Positions 1 to 5,583 of a stretch of DNA of 5,756 bases are shown here, piece by piece. The notes under the pieces were generated by a model, which did not search any database, had not been told where the DNA came from, and saw only the letters and a program-made list of their open reading frames with translations. Location: positions 6,612 to 12,367 of the forward strand of contig DPBR01000097.1 of NCBI GenBank assembly GCA_003516865.1. The letters are read 5' to 3'. Positions within the stretch are counted from its first letter, which is position 1. Every line of letters begins with the position of its first letter. This stretch comes from Oscillospiraceae bacterium (lineage in GTDB: Bacteria; Bacillota; Clostridia; Oscillospirales; Ruminococcaceae). The translations under genes were made by a program, and so were the position numbers.

Positions 1-55
1 TGGGATAGAAGAAATGTGCCGTTCGGCTTGGAATTTCGCAAAAAATTACTTCTAA
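1..55 (+). CDS. C-terminal end of a UDP-glucose 4-epimerase-like protein (partial)
   Basis: Only the last 17 codons lie in the window, read from position 2 and ending at TAA (53-55). The residues are GIEEMCRSAWNFAKNYF. The pattern hydrophobic-(D/E)-(D/E)-M-C-(R/K)-x-x-W-x-(F/W) is typical of the final helix of GalE-type NAD-dependent sugar epimerases (extended SDR family), which interconvert UDP-glucose and UDP-galactose in the cytoplasm. The match covers a short tail only, so another SDR sugar-nucleotide enzyme is possible. A second frame (from position 1) stays open to the TGA at 88-90, but its residues are lysine/leucine-rich and resemble nothing I recognise. The gene converges on the minus-strand synthetase gene and is followed by a terminator at 84-113. 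Confidence 0.5.
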   Translation, partial: GIEEMCRSAWNFAKNYF

Positions 56-83
56 ACAAAAAAATTCTTTTTTACATAAAATT

Positions 84-113
84 AAGGTGACGAGCGAACC
101 CGTCACCTTTTTT
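84..113. terminator. Bidirectional intrinsic terminator between convergent genes
   Basis: A perfect 9-bp stem, AAGGTGACG (84-92) with CGTCACCTT (101-109), encloses an 8-base loop. On the plus strand the stem runs into six T (108-113), an efficient terminator for the upstream gene ending at 55. On the minus strand the stem starts a few bases after the synthetase stop (115-117) and is followed by TTAATTTT, a weaker U-tract, so it probably also ends the secG-rnr-MetRS transcript. Confidence 0.85.
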
Positions 114-114
114 A

Positions 115-2130
115 TTATTCTTCGCTGTCCGAGGAAAGCTGACTCTGATGTTTCGTGAAGAAGTCAACTCTCGGTTCGAGGAACTTCAGCTTGTGGTCTT
201 TTCCGCCGGTAAAGTCAGCGAGGGTATCGAAAATGCGCTCCCAGCTCCAGAAATCATCGCCGAGCTGCAAATATTCGAGAATCATCTCAGTGCCTGCGGG
301 AGCCATCGGGTGAAGCAGAACCGCCGCCGTTCTTATCATATGGAACACGTTTATCAGAACCGCGCGGCGCATTTCGTTATCATCAGCCTTGTCGGCGTCG
401 CCGAGCGCCTTCGCCATATACTTGCTTGCTTTTCTGATATAGCTGTCGAGAACGTAGGTTGCCTGATGGAACTCAAAGCGGTACATAAAGCGTTCATAGT
501 CGAGAACCGCTTTTTTCGAGTCCTCAAGAATATCCTCTGAAACCGCGCCGACAGGCATTACGCCGTCAAAATACTTCTGAACAGTGTAGAAACACGTTCT
601 GATAATGCGGTTAAACACGTTCGAGAGCAGAAAGCCGTCCTTTACAACGGGGTCGGGGTCGTCGGACTTTGCGTTCGGATTGTAGGGCTTCGGCATAAAG
701 CTTACGCTGCGCTGTCCCAGACCAAGACCGAGAAAGTGCATTCTGAGCTGCTCCGGAGTGTAGAAATCAAGCAAATCCGCAGCCATCGGCGGTTTGATTG
801 CTCCGGAGCTGGACGCTTTTTTGTCGAGGAAGAGAATGTGGTTGTTCGCGCAGAGAATGGGAAGCTGCATTTCGCCGTCGGCGGGATTTATCGTGTTTTC
901 GCCCTTTTGCAGCGCGATAAACATTCCCATTTCCGCAACGCCGTAGAAATAGATGTTGTCCGCTCCGATGAACTGATAAACCTGCGCGTCCTTGCTGCAC
1001 CAGAAGTTTTTCCACTCGTCCATACTGCGTCCCTGCGCTTCAAGAGCGGCTTTCGTGAACGAAATCGGCGCCCAGAGGCTTTCGGGCCATACCCAGACGG
1101 TAAGCGGCGCTTCGCCCTCAAGAACGGGCGCTTTTACGCCCCATTCAATGTTGCCCGTAAGTCTGAACGGAACGAGCGTTTTTCCTGTGCGATAACGTAT
1201 CCCGCTGTCTGAAAGTATCTTGCACGCTGCGTTCATTTCATCAAGCGACTTGAACGCAATCGTAAAAGAGGGCTTTTTCTTCTCCTCGATGAACTCGTGT
1301 TCGGGCATCTGCGCCTTGACTTTCTCGTATTCGCCGAGAAGCTCGTTTTTGATGTGGATAACGGGGTCGGCGAGGAACTCGGAAATCGTGCTTGAAACAA
1401 GCTTTCTGACGTTCTTCTGCTTCGAAATGGACTGTGCGTATTCTTTAAGCAAACCGCTGTAAGAGGGCAGGTCGAAGTACCAGTTCTCAACGTCTTTCAT
1501 AACGGGAGTTTCGCCCGTGAGCGTGCTTTTCGGGTCGATAAGATTTTCCGGCATATACTGATGACCGAGGTCGCACTCGTCCGCGTAGCCTTTTTCGCTC
1601 TGACAGCCGTCTACGGGGCATTTTCCGACAACCTGACGACCGTTGAGGAAGCAGCCCGCTTTCTCGTCGAAGAACTGCTTTGTGACGATTTTTTTGAGGT
1701 GACCGTTGTCATAAAGCCGACGAATGAACTTATCCGTGACGTCGTCGTGAATTTCCGCGGTTCTTCCAAGACCCGAAGCTCCGAAAATATTAAGGCTTAT
1801 AAGGTAATCATCGAGCGTTTTTTTCTGCGCGTCGTGATTTTCCTTAACAAAGTCGCGGATTGTGCCGGTAAAGCCCTTTTCTTCGCAGAGCTTGCGATAG
1901 CTTTCCGCGATGGGAGAGCCGTAGCAGTCCGTTCCCGAAACGAAAATTACGTTATCCTTGCCTATTCTGTCGCGGAGAAATCTCGCGTAGCAGTCCGCGA
2001 AAACGAACACTCCGCCGATGTGACCGAAATGAAGCTTTTTATTGCCGTATGGCATTCCGCCCGTGATAACGGCTCTTTTCGGAAATTCGGGACGGGGTAT
2101 TTCGTGAAACTCCTTTTTGTTCTCAGACAT
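115..2130 (-). CDS. metG: Divergent methionyl-tRNA synthetase (class I tRNA ligase)
   Basis: A 671-residue cytoplasmic class I aminoacyl-tRNA synthetase that would join methionine to tRNA-Met using ATP. The N-terminal Rossmann part carries MPYGN and the HIGH-type motif HFGH (residues 34-37). A zinc-knuckle-like CP insert has Cys171, Cys176, Cys186 and His190. The second Rossmann half has FIGADNIYFY (387-396), and the KMSKS position reads KASSS (438-442). A helical anticodon domain contains the N-x-x-x-R pair (Asn507, Arg511). The start is taken at 2130 because AAAGGA lies 10 bases upstream; the Met codons at 2178 and 2151 lack a ribosome site and lie inside rnr. The gene overlaps the rnr end by 8 bases (2123-2130). 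Oddities are the degenerate KMSKS, altered methionine-pocket residues, an extra segment (about 256-322), and no C-terminal Trbp111-type domain. MetRS homology is firm; that it charges methionine is likely but not proven. Confidence 0.85.
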   Translation of the reverse strand: MSENKKEFHEIPRPEFPKRAVITGGMPYGNKKLHFGHIGGVFVFADCYARFLRDRIGKDNVIFVSGTDCYGSPIAESYRKLCEEKGFTGTIRDFVKENHDAQKKTLDDYLISLNIFGASGLGRTAEIHDDVTDKFIRRLYDNGHLKKIVTKQFFDEKAGCFLNGRQVVGKCPVDGCQSEKGYADECDLGHQYMPENLIDPKSTLTGETPVMKDVENWYFDLPSYSGLLKEYAQSISKQKNVRKLVSSTISEFLADPVIHIKNELLGEYEKVKAQMPEHEFIEEKKKPSFTIAFKSLDEMNAACKILSDSGIRYRTGKTLVPFRLTGNIEWGVKAPVLEGEAPLTVWVWPESLWAPISFTKAALEAQGRSMDEWKNFWCSKDAQVYQFIGADNIYFYGVAEMGMFIALQKGENTINPADGEMQLPILCANNHILFLDKKASSSGAIKPPMAADLLDFYTPEQLRMHFLGLGLGQRSVSFMPKPYNPNAKSDDPDPVVKDGFLLSNVFNRIIRTCFYTVQKYFDGVMPVGAVSEDILEDSKKAVLDYERFMYRFEFHQATYVLDSYIRKASKYMAKALGDADKADDNEMRRAVLINVFHMIRTAAVLLHPMAPAGTEMILEYLQLGDDFWSWERIFDTLADFTGGKDHKLKFLEPRVDFFTKHQSQLSSDSEE

Positions 2131-4273
2131 CTTCAACCAATCCTTTCTCATCGTTATCCGCGCTGTCGGCGAAATCAAAGTCGATAAAACCGCCGTTTAC
2201 GTTAACAGAAACGCACTTGATTCTGACCTTATCGCCGACGATATACAGTTTTCCGTTCGGCGCGCCCGTGAGAATTACGCCGTGTTCAACCTCATAATCG
2301 CCCGCGGGCAGATTTGAAACGGAAATCATTCCCTCGACCGTATTTTCAAGGCAGACGTAAATTCCGCTCGGCGAAACGCCCGAAATCATTCCGTCAAATT
2401 CCTCGCCGATATGCTTTTTCATATATTCCGCCATATAGAAATTCTCGCAGTCGCGCTCGCATTTTACGGCGGAAAGCTCGGTTACGCTTGCTCGCTGTGA
2501 ATTTTCGGCGGCGAATTTCTCGTACTTTTTCACAAGCTTTTCGCCGCTCAGCGCATAGACGTAATCCGTGAGAATACGGTGAATTGAAAGGTCGGCAAGG
2601 CGGCGGATAGGCGAGGTAAAGTGCGCGTATTCCGGCATAACCAGACCGTAGTGACCGAGCGGCAGGTCGGAATATTTCGCCTTCATCATCGTCCTCAGCA
2701 CGATTTTGTTGATAACCGAGTATTTTTCGGTATTCTTTGCGTCGCGGATAACCTTTGCAAGGTCCGCGGCGGTTGATTTTTCGTTAATTCCCTCCGGATT
2801 GATACCGAGCGCCGTGAGCGTATCGGCGAGCGTAAGCAGCTTTTCCTCGGCGGGCGGTTCGTGGACGCGGTAAACGAACGGGAACTTCTCTTTCATCGCG
2901 AGAGAAGCCGCCGCGTTGTTCGCCATAAGCATAAATTCCTCGATAACCTTTTCCGCCGTGCCTCGCTCGCGCGGCTTTATGTCAACGCAAACGCCGTTTT
3001 CATCGGTAATTATCTTCGCTTCCTCGGTATCGATTTCGGGAGCGCCGCGGTTAATTCTGTTCTTTTCGAGAATTGCCGCAAGTTCCGTCATAATCGGAAT
3101 CCTGTCGATAACGCGTGCGTATTTTTCCTTAATATTCTCGTCCGCGCTGCCGTCGATTATCTTGTTTACCTCGGAGTAAACGCCTTTCACGCGGCTTCGG
3201 ATAACGGATTTCTCGAAGCGGAACGAGTTTATTTTACCGTCCGCGGAAACATCCATAAGGCAGGAAAAAGCCAGCCTGTCCACGTTCGGATTAAGCGAGC
3301 AAATCCCGTTTGAAAGCTCGCGCGGCAGCATCGGAACAACCATATCCGCGTAATAAATCGAAGTTCCGCGGTAAAAGGCTTCCTTATCTATGGGCGTGCC
3401 TTTTTTCACATAGTGAGAAACGTCCGCGATGTGAACGCCGAGTTTATAGCCGTTTTCCGTGCGCGAAATCGAAACCGAGTCGTCGATATCCTTTGTATCC
3501 GCGCCGTCAATCGTGAAAATCGGCTCTCCGCGCAGGTCGAGTCTGCGCGAAATCTCGTCCTCGTCCGGTTCGTCGGTGTTGAACTCCTGCGCCTGTGCGA
3601 GAACGTCCTCCGGAAATTCCGTGTGAAGCCCGTTTACAAGCAGGTAAGCTTCGGCGCTTGCACGCGCGTTTTCGCTTGAACCGAAACTGTTTTCAATGCA
3701 GACGGTGTGGTCGTAGTGATGAGCGCCGCGTTTTTTAATCGAGAACGCGACTTTATCGCCCACATGAAGCTGTTTGTCTCCAAATTTCGCGATAAACAGC
3801 GGTTCGGCGCACATTTTGTCGGGGAGAACCATAAGTCTGTTCCCCTCGGAAACGATAATTCCCGACTGAAGCCCGTCGCTTTCTTCAAGCACCGCGATAA
3901 CAACCGCTTCTGCGGATTTATCCTCGAAAGCGGGCGCGGTTTTTTTCGCGAGAACAATATCGCCGGGAACAGCCCCGCGCAGGTCCTTTCCGCGCACGAA
4001 AAATTCCTCGGAAACATCGCCTTCGCGCACGATAAATCCTGATTTCGGGTTAATCCTCGCAACGGAAGCTTCAAAATAGTTTTCCGTATTTTTCAGCCGC
4101 CATACGCCTTTTTTGTTCGTGAGATCGCCGTATCTTTTCATTTCCGCAAGCGCCTGTTCAAGTTTTTTCACGGCTTTTTTCGCAATATCGAGCTTTTTCA
4201 CAAGTTCTTTTTCGGAAAGCCCGTCGTCGCTTTCGTAAATTGCCTTCAGAACATTGGTTTTTAAGTTGTTCAT
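2123..4273 (-). CDS. rnr: Ribonuclease R (3'-5' exoribonuclease, RNB family)
   Basis: A 716-residue processive 3'-5' exoribonuclease that degrades structured RNA in the cytoplasm and, in bacteria studied, takes part in mRNA decay, rRNA quality control and trans-translation. Visible domains are an N-terminal winged helix (about 1-62), two cold-shock/OB domains (about 66-200), the RNB catalytic domain (about 245-570) and a C-terminal S1 domain (about 623-700). The metal-binding Asp cluster TIDGADTKDIDD gives Asp256, Asp262, Asp264 and Asp265. Other family marks are YRVHE (468-472) and HFTSPIRR (551-558) followed by ADLSIHR. It is shorter than the 779-residue B. subtilis and 813-residue E. coli enzymes and ends in an acidic stretch with no lysine-rich tail. 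The ATG at 4273 follows AAGAGGTG (4279-4286). A terminator lies between secG and this gene, and the synthetase gene overlaps its 3' end. Confidence 0.96.
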   Translation of the reverse strand: MNNLKTNVLKAIYESDDGLSEKELVKKLDIAKKAVKKLEQALAEMKRYGDLTNKKGVWRLKNTENYFEASVARINPKSGFIVREGDVSEEFFVRGKDLRGAVPGDIVLAKKTAPAFEDKSAEAVVIAVLEESDGLQSGIIVSEGNRLMVLPDKMCAEPLFIAKFGDKQLHVGDKVAFSIKKRGAHHYDHTVCIENSFGSSENARASAEAYLLVNGLHTEFPEDVLAQAQEFNTDEPDEDEISRRLDLRGEPIFTIDGADTKDIDDSVSISRTENGYKLGVHIADVSHYVKKGTPIDKEAFYRGTSIYYADMVVPMLPRELSNGICSLNPNVDRLAFSCLMDVSADGKINSFRFEKSVIRSRVKGVYSEVNKIIDGSADENIKEKYARVIDRIPIMTELAAILEKNRINRGAPEIDTEEAKIITDENGVCVDIKPRERGTAEKVIEEFMLMANNAAASLAMKEKFPFVYRVHEPPAEEKLLTLADTLTALGINPEGINEKSTAADLAKVIRDAKNTEKYSVINKIVLRTMMKAKYSDLPLGHYGLVMPEYAHFTSPIRRLADLSIHRILTDYVYALSGEKLVKKYEKFAAENSQRASVTELSAVKCERDCENFYMAEYMKKHIGEEFDGMISGVSPSGIYVCLENTVEGMISVSNLPAGDYEVEHGVILTGAPNGKLYIVGDKVRIKCVSVNVNGGFIDFDFADSADNDEKGLVEDV
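2141..2146 (-). promoter_or_regulatory. Ribosome binding site of the MetRS-like gene, inside rnr
   Basis: On the minus strand AAAGGA lies 10 bases before the ATG at 2130-2128 and within the last codons of rnr. It supports the 2130 start over the two upstream in-frame Met codons. With the 8-base overlap it suggests translational coupling: ribosomes ending on rnr can restart on the synthetase. Confidence 0.6.
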
Positions 4274-4278
4274 AGAAA

Positions 4279-4286
4279 CACCTCTT
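4279..4286 (-). promoter_or_regulatory. Ribosome binding site of rnr
   Basis: AAGAGGTG on the minus strand, 5 bases before the ATG at 4273-4271, closely resembles the consensus AAGGAGGTG. It begins 7 bases after the U-tract of the terminator at 4294-4323, so a transcript ending at that terminator would not contain it. Confidence 0.8.
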
Positions 4287-4293
4287 GATTCCG

Positions 4294-4323
4294 AAAAAAA
4301 CAGACAGACGAAAAGCCTGTCTG
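4294..4323 (-). terminator. Intrinsic terminator between secG and rnr
   Basis: On the minus strand CAGACAG (4323-4317) pairs perfectly with CTGTCTG (4307-4301). Inside the stem a further C-G and a G-U pair close a small U-rich loop, and seven T follow (4300-4294). The stem starts about 11 bases after the secG stop codon. The distance from the T-run to the rnr start codon is only 20 bases and holds the rnr ribosome site, so the terminator would act as a partial terminator or attenuator for rnr and metG. Confidence 0.85.
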
Positions 4324-4334
4324 CTCGTTTTCAG

Positions 4335-4724
4335 TTATTGAGCCGCGCTTTCCGAAGAGCCGCTTTCTGCCGAGCCGCTTTCAGACGCGTCCGAGGAACT
4401 TTCGGAAGAGCCGCTGTCCGAAACCTCGCTTACAACCGAAGAACTGCTTGCGCTTGTGCCGTCCTCTTTGCTTCCGCCCCAGTAAACGTTTATTACGTTA
4501 ACCGCAACCGCAAGCACAAAGAAAATAATCGCAGCCGCAATAGTTGCCTTATTAAGCATAGCGTCCTTTGTTCTTCCTGCGTTTTTCTGATAGAAGCTGT
4601 CGGACGACGAACCCGAAATCGTCTGCGACATCTGAGTTTTTGTGTCCTTGACAAGTACAACCACAACTATAAAAATGCAGGCGATTATAAGAACTATCGC
4701 GCTAATTACTTCAAAAATACTCAT
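4335..4724 (-). CDS. secG: Protein translocase subunit SecG with a serine-rich C-terminal tail
   Basis: A 129-residue inner-membrane protein that would join SecY and SecE in the SecYEG channel and assist SecA-driven export. It has two transmembrane segments (about 5-25 and 59-81). Between them lies the conserved cytoplasmic loop with TISGSSSDSFYQKNAGR (35-51), corresponding to the family's Gly/Ser-rich loop, then a conserved lead-in (LNKAT) to the second helix. Usual bacterial SecG is about 75-110 residues. The extra length is a low-complexity Ser/Glu/Asp/Gly/Ala tail (about 82-129), which in the known N-out/C-out topology would lie outside the cell. The start at 4724 follows GGAGG (4737-4741); the in-frame ATG at 4781 lies upstream of the predicted transcription start near 4761 and is rejected. 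The secG-rnr neighbourhood is typical of Firmicutes. Confidence 0.92.
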   Translation of the reverse strand: MSIFEVISAIVLIIACIFIVVVVLVKDTKTQMSQTISGSSSDSFYQKNAGRTKDAMLNKATIAAAIIFFVLAVAVNVINVYWGGSKEDGTSASSSSVVSEVSDSGSSESSSDASESGSAESGSSESAAQ

Positions 4725-4736
4725 TTTGACGAACTT

Positions 4737-4741
4737 CCTCC
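4737..4741 (-). promoter_or_regulatory. Ribosome binding site of secG
   Basis: GGAGG on the minus strand, 12 bases before the ATG at 4724-4722. The spacing is slightly long, but no other in-frame start codon lies between the site and this ATG, so it fixes the secG start. Confidence 0.75.
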
Positions 4742-4767
4742 AAATTATATTAATGCAATACTTCGTT

Positions 4768-4796
4768 ATTATACCATACAATTACAAAAATTTCAA
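4768..4796 (-). promoter_or_regulatory. Sigma-A-type promoter of secG
   Basis: On the minus strand TTGAAA (4796-4791), a 17-base spacer and a perfect TATAAT (4773-4768) form a near-consensus vegetative promoter. The bases just before the -10 are TGG, an extended -10 element. Transcription would begin near 4761, giving a leader of about 37 bases. The sequence upstream is A/T-rich and could act as an UP element. Confidence 0.88.
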
Positions 4797-4851
4797 GTAT
4801 TTTTTTGCATTTTTTAAAAAAATATAGTCTGAGCTTTATTTCATAACGTAG

Positions 4852-4880
4852 TTGACATTTTTAATAAAATATGGTAAAAT
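4852..4880 (+). promoter_or_regulatory. Sigma-A-type promoter of the HAD phosphatase operon
   Basis: A perfect TTGACA (4852-4857), a 17-base spacer and TAAAAT (4875-4880) preceded by TGG (extended -10) make a strong vegetative promoter. Transcription would begin near 4887, about 29 bases before the TTG start at 4916. The -35 boxes of this promoter and the divergent secG promoter are separated by 55 bases that contain a T6A7 tract (4810-4822). Confidence 0.88.
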
Positions 4881-4904
4881 ATATGATGAATATTTGTGCA
4901 GACG

Positions 4905-4910
4905 GGTGAT
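4905..4910 (+). promoter_or_regulatory. Ribosome binding site deciding a TTG start
   Basis: GGTGAT matches the 3' part of the consensus AAGGAGGTGAT and lies 5 bases before the TTG at 4916-4918. It supports TTG as the initiation codon of the HAD gene, whose conserved N-terminus begins exactly there; no in-frame ATG precedes it. Confidence 0.65.
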
Positions 4911-4915
4911 TTGTT

Positions 4916-5569
4916 TTGATTAAAGCGGTTCTTTTCGATATGGACGGACTTCTTCTTGATACGGAGAAGCTTCTTGTGAGGTTCTGGCAGGAGGCTGCGA
5001 GCGAGGCAGGGTTTAATATGACGCGCGAAATCGCCCTGAATATCCGCTCAATGCACAGAAGCTTTGCTGTTCCTTATTTAAAAAGCGTTCTGGGGGATAA
5101 TTTCGATTACGCGAAAACGCGCGCAAGGCGAATGGAGCTTATGAGCGATTATCTTGCGGAAAACGGTCTTGAACTGAAAAAAGGCGCGAAAGAGCTTCTT
5201 ACATATCTTAATAAAAACAATATTCCCGCGGCGGTCGTCACGGCAACCGACAGCGAGCGCGCCGAAAAATACCTGAAAGAAACGGGGATTTTCGGATATT
5301 TTGAAAGAATAATCAGCGCGGCGATGGTTAAAGAGGGAAAGCCGAAGCCGGATATTTACCTTTACGCTGCGGAACAGCTTGGGCTTGAGCCTTATGAATG
5401 CGCGGCGCTTGAGGATTCTCCGAACGGCGTGAAATCGGCGGTTTCTGCGGGGTGCAGGACGATTATGGTGCCGGATTTGACGGAGCCGGACGAAGAACTT
5501 TCGGGGATTATCGCGGCGAGAGCAAACTCGCTTGAAGATGTTGTTGAAATTATCGGAAATTTGATATAA
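4916..5569 (+). CDS. HAD-superfamily hydrolase, subfamily IA (phosphatase / beta-phosphoglucomutase-like)
   Basis: A 217-residue cytoplasmic haloacid dehalogenase-type enzyme, likely a phosphatase acting on a small phosphorylated metabolite. All four HAD motifs are visible: motif I FDMDGLLLDTE with nucleophile Asp8 and acid/base Asp10; motif II VVTAT with Thr109; motif III Lys142 in GKPKPD; motif IV EDSPNG with Glu166 and Asp167. A helical C1 cap lies between motifs I and II (about 15-85). The His and Trp context that marks true beta-phosphoglucomutases after motif I is absent (the region reads TEKLLVRFWQE), so a phosphatase of unknown substrate is more likely. It starts with TTG at 4916, has a strong promoter of its own, and is followed after 14 bases by a FapA-like gene, probably co-transcribed. 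Confidence 0.92.
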   Translation: MIKAVLFDMDGLLLDTEKLLVRFWQEAASEAGFNMTREIALNIRSMHRSFAVPYLKSVLGDNFDYAKTRARRMELMSDYLAENGLELKKGAKELLTYLNKNNIPAAVVTATDSERAEKYLKETGIFGYFERIISAAMVKEGKPKPDIYLYAAEQLGLEPYECAALEDSPNGVKSAVSAGCRTIMVPDLTEPDEELSGIIAARANSLEDVVEIIGNLI

Positions 5570-5573
5570 AGGC

Positions 5574-5578
5574 AGGTG
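5574..5578 (+). promoter_or_regulatory. Ribosome binding site of the FapA-like gene
   Basis: AGGTG lies 5 bases before the ATG at 5584 and directly after the HAD stop codon (5567-5569). This supports the 5584 start and a shared transcript with the HAD gene. Confidence 0.7.
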
Positions 5579-5583
5579 TTTTT

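Noticed and set aside
1..90. Frame 1 open stretch (29 codons) as the upstream gene's end
   Set aside because: Its residues are dominated by Lys and Leu from an A/T-rich non-coding stretch; frame 2 gives the GalE-like tail and stops before the terminator.
2131..2178. Longer N-terminus for the MetRS-like protein (Met codons at 2178 or 2151)
   Set aside because: No ribosome site precedes them, the extra residues lie in the rnr coding region, and family homology starts after the Met at 2130.
1561..2187. Plus-strand open frame of 208 codons antisense to the MetRS-like gene
   Set aside because: It has no ribosome site or recognisable domain, and its length is explained by the codon bias of the well-supported minus-strand gene. 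The same applies to the plus-strand frames opposite rnr.
2970..3000. TTGACA on the minus strand within rnr as an internal promoter
   Set aside because: The sequence downstream is GC-rich with no -10 at a suitable distance.
4648..4675. Promoter-like TTGACA with a TATAAA/TAAAAA on the plus strand inside secG
   Set aside because: Spacing is 14 or 16 bases with a weak -10, it lies in coding sequence, and no gene needs it given the strong promoter at 4852-4880.
4725..4781. Longer SecG starting at the ATG at 4781
   Set aside because: That codon lies inside the promoter spacer, upstream of the predicted transcription start near 4761, and the GGAGG site favours 4724.
4254..4817. Plus-strand open frame of 187 codons covering secG and its promoter
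   Set aside because: It lies opposite the Ser-rich secG tail and transmembrane codons, is Arg/Asn-rich with no domain, and runs through the secG terminator and promoter.
4801..4822. T-run and T6A7 palindrome as a terminator
   Set aside because: The inverted repeat is A/T only with no GC stem; it is better read as an A-tract or UP element between the divergent promoters.
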